A DNA stretch of 64,000 nt from Pseudomonadota bacterium (GCA_023419375.1 JAEZYD010000010.1:1-64000); one strand, 5' to 3'; shown: positions 25,655 through 34,802, numbered from the stretch's first letter. Numbers and translations are program-made. Notes: generated from the letters alone by a model not told the origin.

Positions 25655-27409
25655 CTACGCGGGCCAGCTGCCCTCACGGAGCCTGCGCATGCCTTCTTCG
25701 CCCACATAGCGGCGCAACTGCTTGTCGGGCGCGTTGAGCAGATCCACCACCAGCAGGGCATCAAGGGTGCCAAAGGTTCTGTCTTCGTGAAAGGCGGCAA
25801 TGCGCCCGCCCAGTTGCAGGTAGTGCTTGAAAAGTATGGGCAGGGTGCGCCCGCCCTCCATCTGCCGCACCAGCGCATTGACGGACTTGTAATCAAGATG
25901 CTGGGCAAAGGGCAGTTCTTGGCGCAGTTTGCGGGGCTGTTTGCCGCGTACCAGACTTGCCAGAGGAGTATCCCAGTGGCGCAGGCGCAGATGCCGCCAG
26001 AGCAGGTCTACCGATTGCGGGCGATAGTTGAGGCCAATGCTGGCAGGCCCAAAGAGGGTGCGCACGCCATTGCGCAGGGCCATCTGCCCAATACCCTTCC
26101 ACAGCAGAAGCAGGGGAGTGTAGTCGCGCTGATATTCTGGGCAGACAAAGGCGCGTCCAAGCTCCAGCGCATTGCCGCACTGGCGGAAAAATTCTGGTTC
26201 GTACTCAAAGAGCGAGGCAGTGTAGAGGCGTTTTTTGTCATACTGCCAGGTTCCTTCTGGTCGCACCACGCGTGCCCTATATGAACCGGCAATGGTTTTG
26301 CCTTCTTCGTCCATGAGCAGCAGGTGTGAATACTGGGGGTCGTAGCGGTCTGTATCCCGCGACCGCCCCGATCCTTCACCCAGCGCGCGGAAGGCTTCTT
26401 CGCGCCTTCTGGTTAGTTCGTCCAGCAGCAGGGGCGATTCGTTGCCCTCAAGCAGGTAGACGCCGTAGCGGCCTTCGCGGGCCAGCAGGCGGTTTTCCGG
26501 CAGGGCGGCAAGGCTGACCATTATATCCATCTTGGCAACGGCAGGGGCCAGGGGCTGGCAATTGGCTGCATGCCCGGCTGCGCCGTGTTCAGAACCCAGG
26601 GCAGAACGGCAAAGCCCCAGACAGTGGGTGCGCTGCTCGTGATCCAGACCGGTCAGAATTTCTGCGGGGATGGCCTCGCCCACGATCATGCGGGCGGTGC
26701 TTCCCCTTTGTCTGAACAAGGTATTGGGCAGCAGAATTTCGCCCACGTTTTCCTTAAGCGCTGTTGCGGCGATAAACAGGGGGTTCTGCCGCACGCCCAT
26801 ATGCAGGGGAACAAAATTCAGGCCGGGGATGTCGGCATTGCGCCCCCCAAGCCTGCTGAGCAGGCGCGACCAGGGCTGTTCCGCAATGCCGCGCCCCAGT
26901 TGCCAGCGGGCCACGCGCCCGGAGGGGAAAATACCCAGTGCGCCGCCCGCCCGCAGATGGGTCATGGCTGCGCGCAGCACTGCGGCGTTGGCGGCTGCGC
27001 CGCCAGAAAGATTCAGGGGCAGCAGCATGGGGGCGAGTTGCGCCAGTTGGGGAATGCGCAGCAGGGCATCGCTGGCAAGAATCTTGAGATCGGGACGCGC
27101 CTTGCCGCAGAGGGCTGCAAGCATCAGCCCTTCAAGCGCGCCGGAGGGGTGGTTGGCAAAAAGCACCACCGGCCCTTGGGCAGGGATGCGTTCCAGATCG
27201 CCGCGCAGGCATTCCGTACGCACATTCAGCGCTGTGAGGCAGGCAGTGGCAAAGGTTTGAGGGTCGCCGCACCGGGGCAGTGTGTCGGCCATCTTTTCCA
27301 ACCGGGCAAAACCCGAAAGCTGACGGGCCAGGGCGCGGGCCAGCCGCCCGACGCTTCTGACCAGCGGGCGGCCAGGTGCAAGGGGTAAAATATCAGCAGT
27401 GCCGGGCAT
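25655..27409 (-). CDS. Two-domain acyltransferase, probable OlsF-like ornithine-lipid synthase
   Basis: This 584-residue protein joins two acyltransferase modules. The N-terminal half is PlsC-like (VLFANHPSGALEGL, a variant of NHxxxD in which the Asp is Glu-like, and FPSGRVARW). The C-terminal half (from about residue 320: YGVYLLEGNESPLLLDELTRRRE, then YSHLLLMDEEGKTIAGSYR) resembles GNAT-type OlsB/hemolysin-like N-acyltransferases. This order matches OlsF, known from Serratia and other bacteria to make ornithine lipids in one polypeptide; assignment is by architecture. AGGAGA precedes the ATG at 27409, and the open frame further upstream is probably untranslated. Acylation would occur at the inner membrane using acyl-ACP. 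It lies 107 bp downstream of the DksA-like gene. Confidence 0.75.
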   Translation of the reverse strand: MPGTADILPLAPGRPLVRSVGRLARALARQLSGFARLEKMADTLPRCGDPQTFATACLTALNVRTECLRGDLERIPAQGPVVLFANHPSGALEGLMLAALCGKARPDLKILASDALLRIPQLAQLAPMLLPLNLSGGAAANAAVLRAAMTHLRAGGALGIFPSGRVARWQLGRGIAEQPWSRLLSRLGGRNADIPGLNFVPLHMGVRQNPLFIAATALKENVGEILLPNTLFRQRGSTARMIVGEAIPAEILTGLDHEQRTHCLGLCRSALGSEHGAAGHAANCQPLAPAVAKMDIMVSLAALPENRLLAREGRYGVYLLEGNESPLLLDELTRRREEAFRALGEGSGRSRDTDRYDPQYSHLLLMDEEGKTIAGSYRARVVRPEGTWQYDKKRLYTASLFEYEPEFFRQCGNALELGRAFVCPEYQRDYTPLLLLWKGIGQMALRNGVRTLFGPASIGLNYRPQSVDLLWRHLRLRHWDTPLASLVRGKQPRKLRQELPFAQHLDYKSVNALVRQMEGGRTLPILFKHYLQLGGRIAAFHEDRTFGTLDALLVVDLLNAPDKQLRRYVGEEGMRRLREGSWPA

Positions 27410-27516
27410 GGGGATTCTCCTGTGCTTGGGCTGGGCATGCGCGTGGCGCATGCTCGGCTGGTTCCGTTTCCTGCGCGTTTGGGCACGCCGGTTCGGGGAC
27501 GGTAAAATTCGGCTGT

Positions 27517-27912
27517 CTAGCAGTATTCGGCGCACACTTCCTGAGGAAGCGGCGTTGCCTTCATCTGAACCATATTTGTGCGCAGGTCGTTTTCAATGTT
27601 CTGCTGGCATTCGCAGCAGCGGGTCGCCCCTGGCGCTGCCATGAGGCGGGCAAGGGGAATCTCCTCGCCGCATTCCTCGCAGCGGCGGGGGCCGCCGTGC
27701 CGCAGGAGGGCCACAAGGCTCTGAATTTCACGGATGCGTTGGGAGCTGCGGCGGGCGCTGCAATGGGCAATGTGGGCCGCCTCAAGATGGCTGGCCGCGT
27801 CCAGTTCGTCCGCGCAGTGCTGCGCCTGAAAAACATCGCGCAGCAGGGTAAGACGGTGCATTTCTTCGTTCAGTTCGCCCTGAAGACGCTGCAAAGTGTG
27901 CAAATTGTCCAT
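27517..27912 (-). CDS. DksA/TraR-type zinc-finger protein
   Basis: This 131-residue protein has an N-terminal helical hairpin with a coiled-coil pattern and a C-terminal four-Cys zinc finger, CEECGEEIPLARL then CCECQ. Proteins of this type enter the RNA polymerase secondary channel and modulate initiation, often with ppGpp. The canonical DksA tip residues (DxxDxA) are not evident in the hairpin; ADELDAASHLEAA occupies the equivalent region. AGGAGG lies 5 nt before the ATG at 27912. It could affect expression of the acyltransferase gene downstream, but nothing in the sequence shows this. Confidence 0.85.
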   Translation of the reverse strand: MDNLHTLQRLQGELNEEMHRLTLLRDVFQAQHCADELDAASHLEAAHIAHCSARRSSQRIREIQSLVALLRHGGPRRCEECGEEIPLARLMAAPGATRCCECQQNIENDLRTNMVQMKATPLPQEVCAEYC

Positions 27913-28090
27913 GTCTGCCTCCTCCGGAGAATTTCCGATGGTTGAACTGTTGCTCTTGGGGCAGCATGAACGTGCTGGTTTGCGTTATGGTGACGCCCAG
28001 GTGAATTTGTGCGTCATGTTGGCGGCAAAGTGATGGAGAGAGAAGCGGGATGGCTGGCAGAAAGCGCGGGGATGCGGCGGGCCAGCAAAA

Positions 28091-28120
28091 AAGCCCGCCC
28101 CGCAATGCGGGACGGGCTTT
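28091..28120 (-). terminator. Terminator after pdxST
   Basis: AAGCCCGCCCCGC and its GC-rich partner GCGGGACGGGCTT form the stem; the minus strand continues TTTTTTGC. It is about 35 bp past the pdxT stop codon. Confidence 0.85.
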
Positions 28121-28154
28121 ATATCAGGCTTTATCGGCAGATTGCCGCAGCGGC

Positions 28155-28733
28155 CTACTTGCCGCAGAAGGACAGAAAGTAGCTGTGCATGCGCGTGTCT
28201 GGCGTAAGCTCGGGGTGGAAGGACGTGGCCAGAATATTGTTCTGGCGCACGGCTACCGCCTGACCGTCAACCTCCGCCAGCACCTTTACACCCGCGCCCA
28301 CGCCGGTAATGACAGGAGCGCGAATGAAAACCGCCGGGAGGGGGTCTGCCCCGATCTCGGGTATGCTCAGATTGGTTTCAAAACTGTCCACCTGCCTGCC
28401 AAAGGCGTTGCGGCGCACGGTGGCGTCAAGCACGCCCAGGCGGGGCTGGTCCGAGTTTTCAATGTCGCGGCACAGCAGTATAAGCCCGGCGCAACTGCCG
28501 TAAACGGGCATGCCGTCGAGTATGCGCTGGCGCAGAGGCTCAAGCATGTTCCATTCGTTAAGCAGTTTGCCGATGGTGGTGCTTTCGCCGCCGGGAATGA
28601 TCAGGGCATCAATGCCCTCGATATCCTTGAGCTGGCGCACCTCGCGGGCCGTCGCGCCAAGGCTGGCAACAGCGGCCACATGCTCGCGAAAGGCTCCCTG
28701 AAGAGCCAGAACGCCTACGCAAAGCTGCGACAT
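28155..28733 (-). CDS. pdxT: Pyridoxal 5-phosphate synthase glutaminase subunit PdxT
   Basis: PdxT hydrolyses glutamine and passes ammonia to PdxS. The 192-residue class I amidotransferase has the oxyanion-region GGESTTIGKLL, the nucleophile Cys in YGSCAGLILL, and the His/Glu pair in SFHPELT near the C-terminus. The ATG at 28733 overlaps the pdxS stop codon (TAATG), so the two subunits are translationally coupled and likely made in the 1:1 ratio of the 12:12 complex. Transcription ends at the hairpin at 28091. Confidence 0.96.
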   Translation of the reverse strand: MSQLCVGVLALQGAFREHVAAVASLGATAREVRQLKDIEGIDALIIPGGESTTIGKLLNEWNMLEPLRQRILDGMPVYGSCAGLILLCRDIENSDQPRLGVLDATVRRNAFGRQVDSFETNLSIPEIGADPLPAVFIRAPVITGVGAGVKVLAEVDGQAVAVRQNNILATSFHPELTPDTRMHSYFLSFCGK

Positions 28734-29614
28734 TACCAACCCCGTTCCTGCATGCGTTCGGCAGAAGGAATGGTGGAAATTTCAATGCCCACCATGGGTT
28801 CGCCCAGATCGCGGGAGATTTCGGCCAGCATGGCGAAATCATTGTAGTTGGTCACGGCCTGCACAATGGCCTTGGCGCGCTTGGCCGGGTCGCCGGACTT
28901 GAAGATGCCGGAGCCGACGAACACGCCGTCGCAGCCGAGGTGCATCATCATGGCGGCGTCAGCGGGGGTGGCGATGCCGCCAGCGGCAAAGTTCACCACG
29001 GGCAGGCGGCCTTCCTTGCGCACGGCGTAGCACACTTCAAGGGGAGCGCCGATTTCTTTGGCGTAGTTGGCAACTTCGGCTTCGGGCAGGCTGCACAGCT
29101 TGCGCACGTCGTCCATAACCTGACGGCAGTGGCGCACGGCTTCAACCACGTTGCCGGTGCCGGGTTCACCCTTGGTGCGGATCATGGCTGCGCCTTCGGC
29201 GATGCGGCGCAGGGCCTCGCCCAGGTTGCGGCAGCCGCACACGAAAGGCACGGTAAAATCGCGCTTGTCGATATGGTACTTGTCGTCAGCGGGGGTGAGC
29301 ACTTCACTTTCGTCAATGTAGTCGGCGCCCATGGCTTCAAGAATGCGGGCTTCAACAAAGTGGCCGATACGGGCCTTGGCCATGACGGGAATGCTCACCA
29401 CTTCCATGATGCGCTTGACGATGGTGGGGTCGGCCATGCGGGCCACGCCGCCTGCGGCGCGAATGTCGGCAGGTACGCGTTCCAGGGCCATGACTGCGCA
29501 GGCTCCCGCTGCTTCGGCGATTTTAGCCTGTTCGGGAGTGGTGACGTCCATGATCACGCCGCCTTTGAGCATTTCAGCAAGGCCTGTCTTCAGGCGGATG
29601 GTGCCCTGTTCCAT
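28733..29614 (-). CDS. pdxS: Pyridoxal 5-phosphate synthase subunit PdxS
   Basis: PdxS builds PLP from ribose 5-phosphate, glyceraldehyde 3-phosphate and ammonia. The 293-residue TIM barrel is highly conserved: GGVIMDVTTPEQAKIAE, the Schiff-base Lys in MAKARIGHF (near residue 80), DESEVLTPAD, the second Lys region in RTKGEPGTGN, and the phosphate site NFAAGGIATPADA and GSGIFKS. AAGGAG lies upstream of the ATG at 29614. A good promoter is visible about 80 bp upstream. This is the DXP-independent B6 route, so pdxA/pdxJ would not be needed. Confidence 0.98.
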   Translation of the reverse strand: MEQGTIRLKTGLAEMLKGGVIMDVTTPEQAKIAEAAGACAVMALERVPADIRAAGGVARMADPTIVKRIMEVVSIPVMAKARIGHFVEARILEAMGADYIDESEVLTPADDKYHIDKRDFTVPFVCGCRNLGEALRRIAEGAAMIRTKGEPGTGNVVEAVRHCRQVMDDVRKLCSLPEAEVANYAKEIGAPLEVCYAVRKEGRLPVVNFAAGGIATPADAAMMMHLGCDGVFVGSGIFKSGDPAKRAKAIVQAVTNYNDFAMLAEISRDLGEPMVGIEISTIPSAERMQERGW

Positions 29615-29693
29615 ATCTTTCTACTCCTTCTGAGCCGGAGGCCGGCTGGTGATGATGTCTGCATGCCGCACATGCGGCGGCTTTGCTGGCGTG

Positions 29694-29722
29694 TATATAT
29701 GTCAATAAGCCGCACCTGACAA
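29694..29722 (-). promoter_or_regulatory. Sigma-70-type promoter of pdxST
   Basis: On the minus strand, TTGTCA (29717-29722) and TATATA (29694-29699) are separated by exactly 17 bp. The predicted start near 29686 leaves a leader of about 70 nt before pdxS. Confidence 0.65.
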
Positions 29723-29838
29723 TATGATACCTGACATGCTCCGCAACAGGACAGCCGCAGCAAAAAACTTCCGTCATTGGCCCATGCTGCTTGCGCTTCG
29801 GACGTCCTCTGGCTATGCTTAAGGACTCAAAAGGAAGT

Positions 29839-30762
29839 ATGATGACAGAAAGTTTCCCCATTCTTTTGCCATTGCTTCGCGGCCCACTGCCTTTGCACGC
29901 TTTTGAAGCGTCCGCTCAGTCCGGTCAGGCCTCTGCCGCCGGAAAAGGATCAGACCCACACTGGGCTGGCGCTTTGCGCCTGTGGCCCGGTCTGCCTGAT
30001 GCGCCTGCCGAAGGTTTTTTTTGCCCGGATACCTATCCCTTTTCACCCCGCGAGGCCGTGGCCTGCCTTGGCGATCTGCAACTGATGGGCGATGCGGCCC
30101 TTTCTGGCCTGCCGGTTGGCGCAGCCGCCGCTGGCAACGCGCGCGCCGCGCGCCGCAGTTCAGAAATGGCCATGCTCTCCGGCCTTGAAAAATCTGATGG
30201 CGATGCCGCAGCCGCTCTGGCGGCAGAGGCGGCCCGCAAGAATCTGATTGCGCGCACTCAGGCGCAGAAGACCCTGCTCTGGGTCTGGCAGCAGGAGGAA
30301 AGCCTGGCTGATCTGGCGGAGCTGACAGCGAGTTTTGCCAAAAATGCAGGCAGCCTGACAGCTTCTCTGGGTGTTGACCCGGATGACGACCTTGCCGGGC
30401 TGACGCCGGACGCGCTTACGGGCGATCTGGTGCGCCTTGGTTCGCCCATTGCTCTTGATACTGGCCTTGTGCCGCCGTGGCGGCTGGTGATGGCCAACGC
30501 GCTCTATTTTGTGCCGCCCCATGCGCCCATTATTATTGAAGGGGCCATGCGCGAGGACGTGCTGGATATGCTGGATTTTGCCCCGGCCCCAGAACATCAG
30601 GGCCTGCTTGTCGCGCCGGAATCGACCCCCGCAGGCGCACCGCTGCCCGTGGTGGTAGAAGCCCGCGCCCCAGGCTGGAAGCTGCTTGGGCATACCCGCC
30701 CCACAGGTCAGCCCCCGCTTGACGCCGAGCGGGTGTGGATCACCTGGAGGGCCGGAGCATGA
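29839..30762 (+). CDS. Conserved-type protein of unknown function
   Basis: This 307-residue protein has no signal peptide and no membrane segment. It is rich in Ala and Leu with a helical centre (AAALAAEAARKNLIARTQAQ) and ends in a possible beta-rich part (EGRAPGWKLLGHT-like segment). I do not recognise a family. Two adjacent ATG codons at 29839 and 29842 follow AAAGGAAG, so either could start. The stop overlaps the start of the HAD gene (ATGA), implying co-translation; a shared role in a small-molecule or phosphate-ester step is possible but unproven. Confidence 0.7.
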   Translation: MMTESFPILLPLLRGPLPLHAFEASAQSGQASAAGKGSDPHWAGALRLWPGLPDAPAEGFFCPDTYPFSPREAVACLGDLQLMGDAALSGLPVGAAAAGNARAARRSSEMAMLSGLEKSDGDAAAALAAEAARKNLIARTQAQKTLLWVWQQEESLADLAELTASFAKNAGSLTASLGVDPDDDLAGLTPDALTGDLVRLGSPIALDTGLVPPWRLVMANALYFVPPHAPIIIEGAMREDVLDMLDFAPAPEHQGLLVAPESTPAGAPLPVVVEARAPGWKLLGHTRPTGQPPLDAERVWITWRAGA

Positions 30763-31451
30763 GCAGCCAGCAGGCGCAGCCGCTCACCGCGCAAGGTTTG
30801 TTCCCGCACGGCATTGCTGGCGTGATCTTTGACTGCGATGGCGTGATGATTGATTCGCGCGAGGCGAACAACATCTTTTACAATCGCGTTCTCGCCTGGT
30901 TTGGCCTGCCGCCCATGACCATTGAACAGGAAAACTACTGCTTCATGGCTACATCGCGTCAGGCCTTGCTGCATATTGTGCCGCCAGCGCTACACGGGCA
31001 GATCGACCATGTTATCCGCCACGAGGTTATTTACCAGCGCGATATCGTCCCCATGCTGCGCTTGCAGCCTGGTTTTATGGACTTTATCGGCAGCCTGCGG
31101 AGCAGAGGGGTGCGCATGGCAGTGCACACCAATCGAAAGCTCGATGGAATACAAACGGTTCTGGACATTTTTTCCCTGCCCTCCTATTTTAATCCTGTGG
31201 TCGCGGCGGATACAGCCGCACCCAAGCCTTCGCCCGAGGGTACGCGGCACATATGCGCCGCGTGGCAATGCCCTCCGCAACATGTGCTTTTTGTTGGCGA
31301 CAGCGAGCACGACAAGGAGGCAGCCCGGGGGGCGGGCGTGATATTTGCCGCTTTTAATGGCGGCCCGTTACGGGGAGAGATTACGGCGGCGGATTACCCC
31401 TGTCTGCACAATGCGCTGGCCGCAGTGCTGCCGCCTGTTTCCGGCCTGTAA
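30759..31451 (+). CDS. HAD-superfamily hydrolase (phosphoglycolate-phosphatase-like)
   Basis: This 230-residue HAD phosphatase has motif I FDCDGVMIDS (about residues 24-33), a helical cap domain, motif II Thr in VHTNRK, the motif III Lys in APKPSPEG and motif IV VGDSEHD. These are the residues for an aspartyl-phosphate mechanism, so activity is expected. The substrate is not predictable; phosphoglycolate or a sugar phosphate is the family norm. It overlaps the preceding gene by 4 bp and is followed 47 bp later by yggT. Confidence 0.9.
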   Translation: MSSQQAQPLTAQGLFPHGIAGVIFDCDGVMIDSREANNIFYNRVLAWFGLPPMTIEQENYCFMATSRQALLHIVPPALHGQIDHVIRHEVIYQRDIVPMLRLQPGFMDFIGSLRSRGVRMAVHTNRKLDGIQTVLDIFSLPSYFNPVVAADTAAPKPSPEGTRHICAAWQCPPQHVLFVGDSEHDKEAARGAGVIFAAFNGGPLRGEITAADYPCLHNALAAVLPPVSGL

Positions 31452-31498
31452 GGCCTGAACCCGTTGCGAATATAAAAGAAAGCCACGCTGGAGGGCGC

Positions 31499-31801
31499 AT
31501 GATTGTTGTTGCCAATACCATGAGCGCTATTGCCCTGGTGCTCGGGTCTCTGCTTAGTCTTTATTTCTGGATTGTCATTATCGCGGCTGTGCTCACGTGG
31601 GTGCGCCCCGATCCGTACAATCCTATTGTGCGCACCCTGCGCACGCTTACGGAGCCTGTGTTTTACCGTGTGCGCAAATGGTTGCCGTTTACCTATTCAA
31701 GCGGCATGGATTTTTCGCCCGTGGTGGTGCTGCTGGCCATTGAGCTGTTTAACCGGATCGTCATCACCTCGCTGGCCCAGTACGCGATGACGCTTCATTA
31801 A
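31499..31801 (+). CDS. yggT: YggT-family membrane protein
   Basis: This 100-residue protein has two hydrophobic segments (about residues 8-33 and 68-90) flanking the conserved YFWIVIIAAVLTWVRPDPYNP and FTYSSGMDFSPVVVLLAIE. YggT proteins are small inner-membrane proteins, implicated in osmotic tolerance and often near cell-division or proC genes; the biochemical role is not known. GGAGG precedes the ATG at 31499. It is probably co-transcribed with the DUF465 gene at 32012, as in other deltaproteobacterial genomes. Confidence 0.92.
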   Translation: MIVVANTMSAIALVLGSLLSLYFWIVIIAAVLTWVRPDPYNPIVRTLRTLTEPVFYRVRKWLPFTYSSGMDFSPVVVLLAIELFNRIVITSLAQYAMTLH

Positions 31802-32011
31802 AAGAACTGGCGCCGCCGGAGGACTGTTTTTTTCATATGCTCCATGCGGATGTCTGAGAATCCGCGCCAGGAGAATAAGCCCATACGGCTTGTAGCCGCG
31901 CTGCACAAAGCCACATCGGCGCAGCGGCACAGGCGGGCTGATCCCCTTGAGCAAAAGCCTCAGTTGATGCGCAGGCAACAGCCTATGAACATCTAACAAT
32001 GGAGATTTCTT

Positions 32012-32239
32012 ATGGATCAGCAAGAACTGGAACTGCTGGAAAAGTACGCTGCCACTGATCCGGAGCTGAAATCCCTTTGGGAAGATCACGTGCTCTACGA
32101 AAAACAGGTGGAAAAGCTCGAAGGCAAGGCCTTCCGTTCGCCCACTGAAGAGCAGACGCTCAAGCAATTGAAAAAGCAGAAGCTCGAAGGAAAAACCCAG
32201 CTCATGGCCGTTCTTGATCGTCTGAAGAAACAAGGATAG
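32012..32239 (+). CDS. DUF465 (YdcH-like) small protein
   Basis: This 75-residue, highly charged helical protein (EKYAATDPELKSLWEDHVLY, then a Lys/Glu-rich coil ending LKKQ) matches DUF465/YdcH. Role unknown. GGAG lies 7 nt before the ATG. It sits 25 bp before ilvB and may be cotranscribed with it. Confidence 0.85.
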   Translation: MDQQELELLEKYAATDPELKSLWEDHVLYEKQVEKLEGKAFRSPTEEQTLKQLKKQKLEGKTQLMAVLDRLKKQG

Positions 32240-32264
32240 CCGGGCTTTTTTTAAGGAGTCGGAC

Positions 32265-33956
32265 ATGGAATGTACTGGTGCGCAGATTCTCCTTGAGTCC
32301 ATGAAGCGAGAGGGCGTGGATGTGCTGTTCGGTTATCCGGGCGGTGCGGTCATTGATATTTATGATGAACTACCGCGACATCCCGAGCTACGCCATGTGC
32401 TGGTACGGCACGAGCAAGGAGCTGTGCACGCGGCTGACGGCTATGCCCGTGCCTCGGGCAAGACCGGCGTATGCCTGGTCACCTCGGGGCCTGGAGCTAC
32501 CAATACGGTCACGGGCATAGCCACAGCCTACTCTGATTCCATTCCTCTGGTGGTGTTCACCGGGCAGGTGCCCACCCAGCTGATCGGCAACGATGCCTTT
32601 CAGGAAGTGGATATCGTGGGCATTACCCGGCCCTGCACCAAACATAATTTTTTGGTCAAGGACATCACCAAACTGGCGCTTACCATCCGGCAGGCCTTTT
32701 ACCTCGCACGTTCGGGCCGCCCCGGCCCGGTGCTGGTGGACCTGCCCAAGGACGTCATGCAGAAGCGGGCGGAATTTGTCTGGCCTGAAGACGTCTACAT
32801 GCGCAGCTACAACCCCACTTACAAGCCCAACCTGAACCAGTTGCGCCGCTCGGTGGAAGAACTGGCAAAGGCCGAGCGCCCGGTGATTCTGGCGGGCGGC
32901 GGGGTTATTCTGTCCAACGGGGCGGATGCCCTTACCGGGCTTGCGCGCAAGCTGAATATTCCTGTCACCTGCACCCTCATGGGGCTTGGGTCTTTTCCGG
33001 CCACAGACCCCCTGTGGCTGGGCATGGTGGGCATGCACGGCACCTATGCGGCCAACCTTGCCATCAATAACTGCGATGTGCTGATGTGCGTGGGCGCGCG
33101 CTTTGACGACCGCGTTACCGGCAAGCTGGCGGCCTTTGCGCCCAAGGCCCGCATTGTGCATATCGACATTGACCCCACATCCATTCGCAAGAATGTGGAG
33201 GTGCATGTTCCTGTGGTGGGCGATTGCCGCCTGGCGCTGGAAGGCATTGACGAAATCTGCGAGGCCAAGCTGGAAAACAAGGACTGGGCTGGCGAACATG
33301 CCGCCTGGATTGCCGCCGTGGCCGAGTGGAAGGCAAGCAAGCCCCTGTGCTACCAGTGCAACGGCAACATCAAGCCGCAGTCGGTCATTGAGGCTCTTTA
33401 CGACATCACCGGCGGCGATGCCATCATCGCCACCGAGGTGGGCCAGCACCAGATGTGGGTGGCCCAGTTCTATTCGTTCACCAAGCCGCGCACCCTGCTG
33501 ACCAGCGGGGGCCTCGGCACCATGGGCTACGGCTTTCCCGCTTCGGTGGGGGCGCAGTTTGCCTTTCCGGATAAAAAGGTCATTGCTGTGGCAGGCGACG
33601 CCTCGCTGCAAATGAACATTCAGGAGCTGGCAACCGTGGTGGCCAACAGGCTGCCTATCAAGGTCGTCATCCTGAACAACCGCTATCTGGGCATGGTGCG
33701 CCAGTGGCAGGAGCTCTTTTACAACAACAACTACAGTTCCACCAACATGGAAGCCCAGCCCGACTTTGTGAAGCTGGCCGAGGCCTACGGGGCCGAGGGC
33801 TATCGCATTGAAAAGGCTGAGGACATGCGGGCCGTGCTTGAAAAGGCCCTTGCTTCGCCCAACCCTGCCTTCATTGACGTGGTAGTAGAGCGCGAAGAAA
33901 ACGTGTACCCCATCGTGCCCGCCGGTGCGGCGCTTGATGAAATGTTGCTGGTGTAA
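32265..33956 (+). CDS. ilvB: Acetolactate synthase, large catalytic subunit
   Basis: This 563-residue ThDP enzyme makes acetolactate or acetohydroxybutyrate, the first committed step of branched-chain amino-acid synthesis. It has FGYPGGAVIDIYD at the start, the catalytic Glu in LVRHEQGAVHAADGYARASG, the FAD region GMHGTYAANLAINN, and the ThDP-Mg motif GDASLQMNIQELATV through NNRYLGMVRQWQ. Full length. AAGGAG lies 7 nt before the ATG. It is followed after a few bases by its regulatory subunit and then by ilvC, forming the ilvBNC module. Confidence 0.97.
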   Translation: MECTGAQILLESMKREGVDVLFGYPGGAVIDIYDELPRHPELRHVLVRHEQGAVHAADGYARASGKTGVCLVTSGPGATNTVTGIATAYSDSIPLVVFTGQVPTQLIGNDAFQEVDIVGITRPCTKHNFLVKDITKLALTIRQAFYLARSGRPGPVLVDLPKDVMQKRAEFVWPEDVYMRSYNPTYKPNLNQLRRSVEELAKAERPVILAGGGVILSNGADALTGLARKLNIPVTCTLMGLGSFPATDPLWLGMVGMHGTYAANLAINNCDVLMCVGARFDDRVTGKLAAFAPKARIVHIDIDPTSIRKNVEVHVPVVGDCRLALEGIDEICEAKLENKDWAGEHAAWIAAVAEWKASKPLCYQCNGNIKPQSVIEALYDITGGDAIIATEVGQHQMWVAQFYSFTKPRTLLTSGGLGTMGYGFPASVGAQFAFPDKKVIAVAGDASLQMNIQELATVVANRLPIKVVILNNRYLGMVRQWQELFYNNNYSSTNMEAQPDFVKLAEAYGAEGYRIEKAEDMRAVLEKALASPNPAFIDVVVEREENVYPIVPAGAALDEMLLV

Positions 33957-33967
33957 GGGAGATGGCT

Positions 33968-34456
33968 ATGCAACGACATGTGCTTTCCGTGCTGGTGGAA
34001 AACGAACCCGGTGTGCTTTCCCGCGTGGCTGGCCTGTTCAGCGGGCGCGGCTTTAATATTCATTCCCTCAATGTGGCCCCGGCTCTGGAAGAGGGCGTTT
34101 CGCACATGACCATCACCACCGATGGCGACAGTCTTATTCTGGAGCAGATCATGAAGCAGCTCCACAAGATTGTTTCGGTCATCAAGGTGGTGGATTTTGC
34201 GGATATTCCCGCTGTGGCACGTGAAATGATCTTTGTTAAGGTGCAGGCAGAAGGCCCCATGCGGGGCGAAATTCTGCGAACTGTTGAAATATTCCGCTGC
34301 AAGGTGGTTGATGTAAGCCCCAATGAAATGACCATTGAGGCCACTGGCGACCAGAACAAGCTGGACGCCATCATCAGCCTGCTGCAACGGTTTGGAATCA
34401 AGGAACTGGCGCGCACAGGCGCTGTTGCCATGCGTCGTTCCAAGAAAACGGATTAG
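33968..34456 (+). CDS. ilvN: Acetolactate synthase, small regulatory subunit
   Basis: This 162-residue subunit has the N-terminal ACT domain (LSVLVENEPGVLSRVAGLFSGRGFNI) that binds valine for feedback inhibition, and the C-terminal ALS_ss_C domain (VARGMIFVKV-like segment through ATGDQNKLDAIISLL). Length fits the IlvH/IlvN long form. I chose the ATG at 33968 because GGGAG lies 6 nt upstream; an in-frame ATG two codons earlier is directly adjacent to that site. Confidence 0.95.
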   Translation: MQRHVLSVLVENEPGVLSRVAGLFSGRGFNIHSLNVAPALEEGVSHMTITTDGDSLILEQIMKQLHKIVSVIKVVDFADIPAVAREMIFVKVQAEGPMRGEILRTVEIFRCKVVDVSPNEMTIEATGDQNKLDAIISLLQRFGIKELARTGAVAMRRSKKTD

Positions 34457-34802
34457 GGTTCCGGGACGCGAAGGCAGCCTTTTGCCGGGGTGTTTGGCAC
34501 AAAACACCCCATGCAAGGCGTGGCTGCCCCGCGCGTAAAGAACCCGGTCGCGCGGTCCAGTGCCGCGAGATTACAGGAGCGTTCAGCCCGTGAGCGTGTC
34601 AATGGCCCACAAGGTCTCCTTGACAACGCGCATGAGGTCGGGGTGGGGAGTATATCCATTCAAACCAGCCCGGGTCATTGGCAAAACGTCCCACAGGCGG
34701 CCTTGCCCGCCGTATCCAGTCGGCCCCCCTCTGTCCTTGCCGCAAGGGCGGGAAGGAATGTATTTTTTTGTCTAACCGTGAGTGATCTCAGAGGATGTTC
34801 AG
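34457..34802 (+). other. ilvN-ilvC spacer
   Basis: This 346-bp gap inside the ilv cluster is much longer than the others. It contains a hairpin at 34487-34510 (GGGGTGTTT and AAACACCCC arms) with no T-run. The rest holds no supported gene, no T-box motif and no leader peptide rich in Ile, Leu or Val. It may contain a separate ilvC promoter. Confidence 0.45.

Noticed and set aside
34457..34802. T-box or attenuator leader before ilvC
   Set aside because: No T-box consensus, no peptide rich in branched-chain codons and no terminator T-run.
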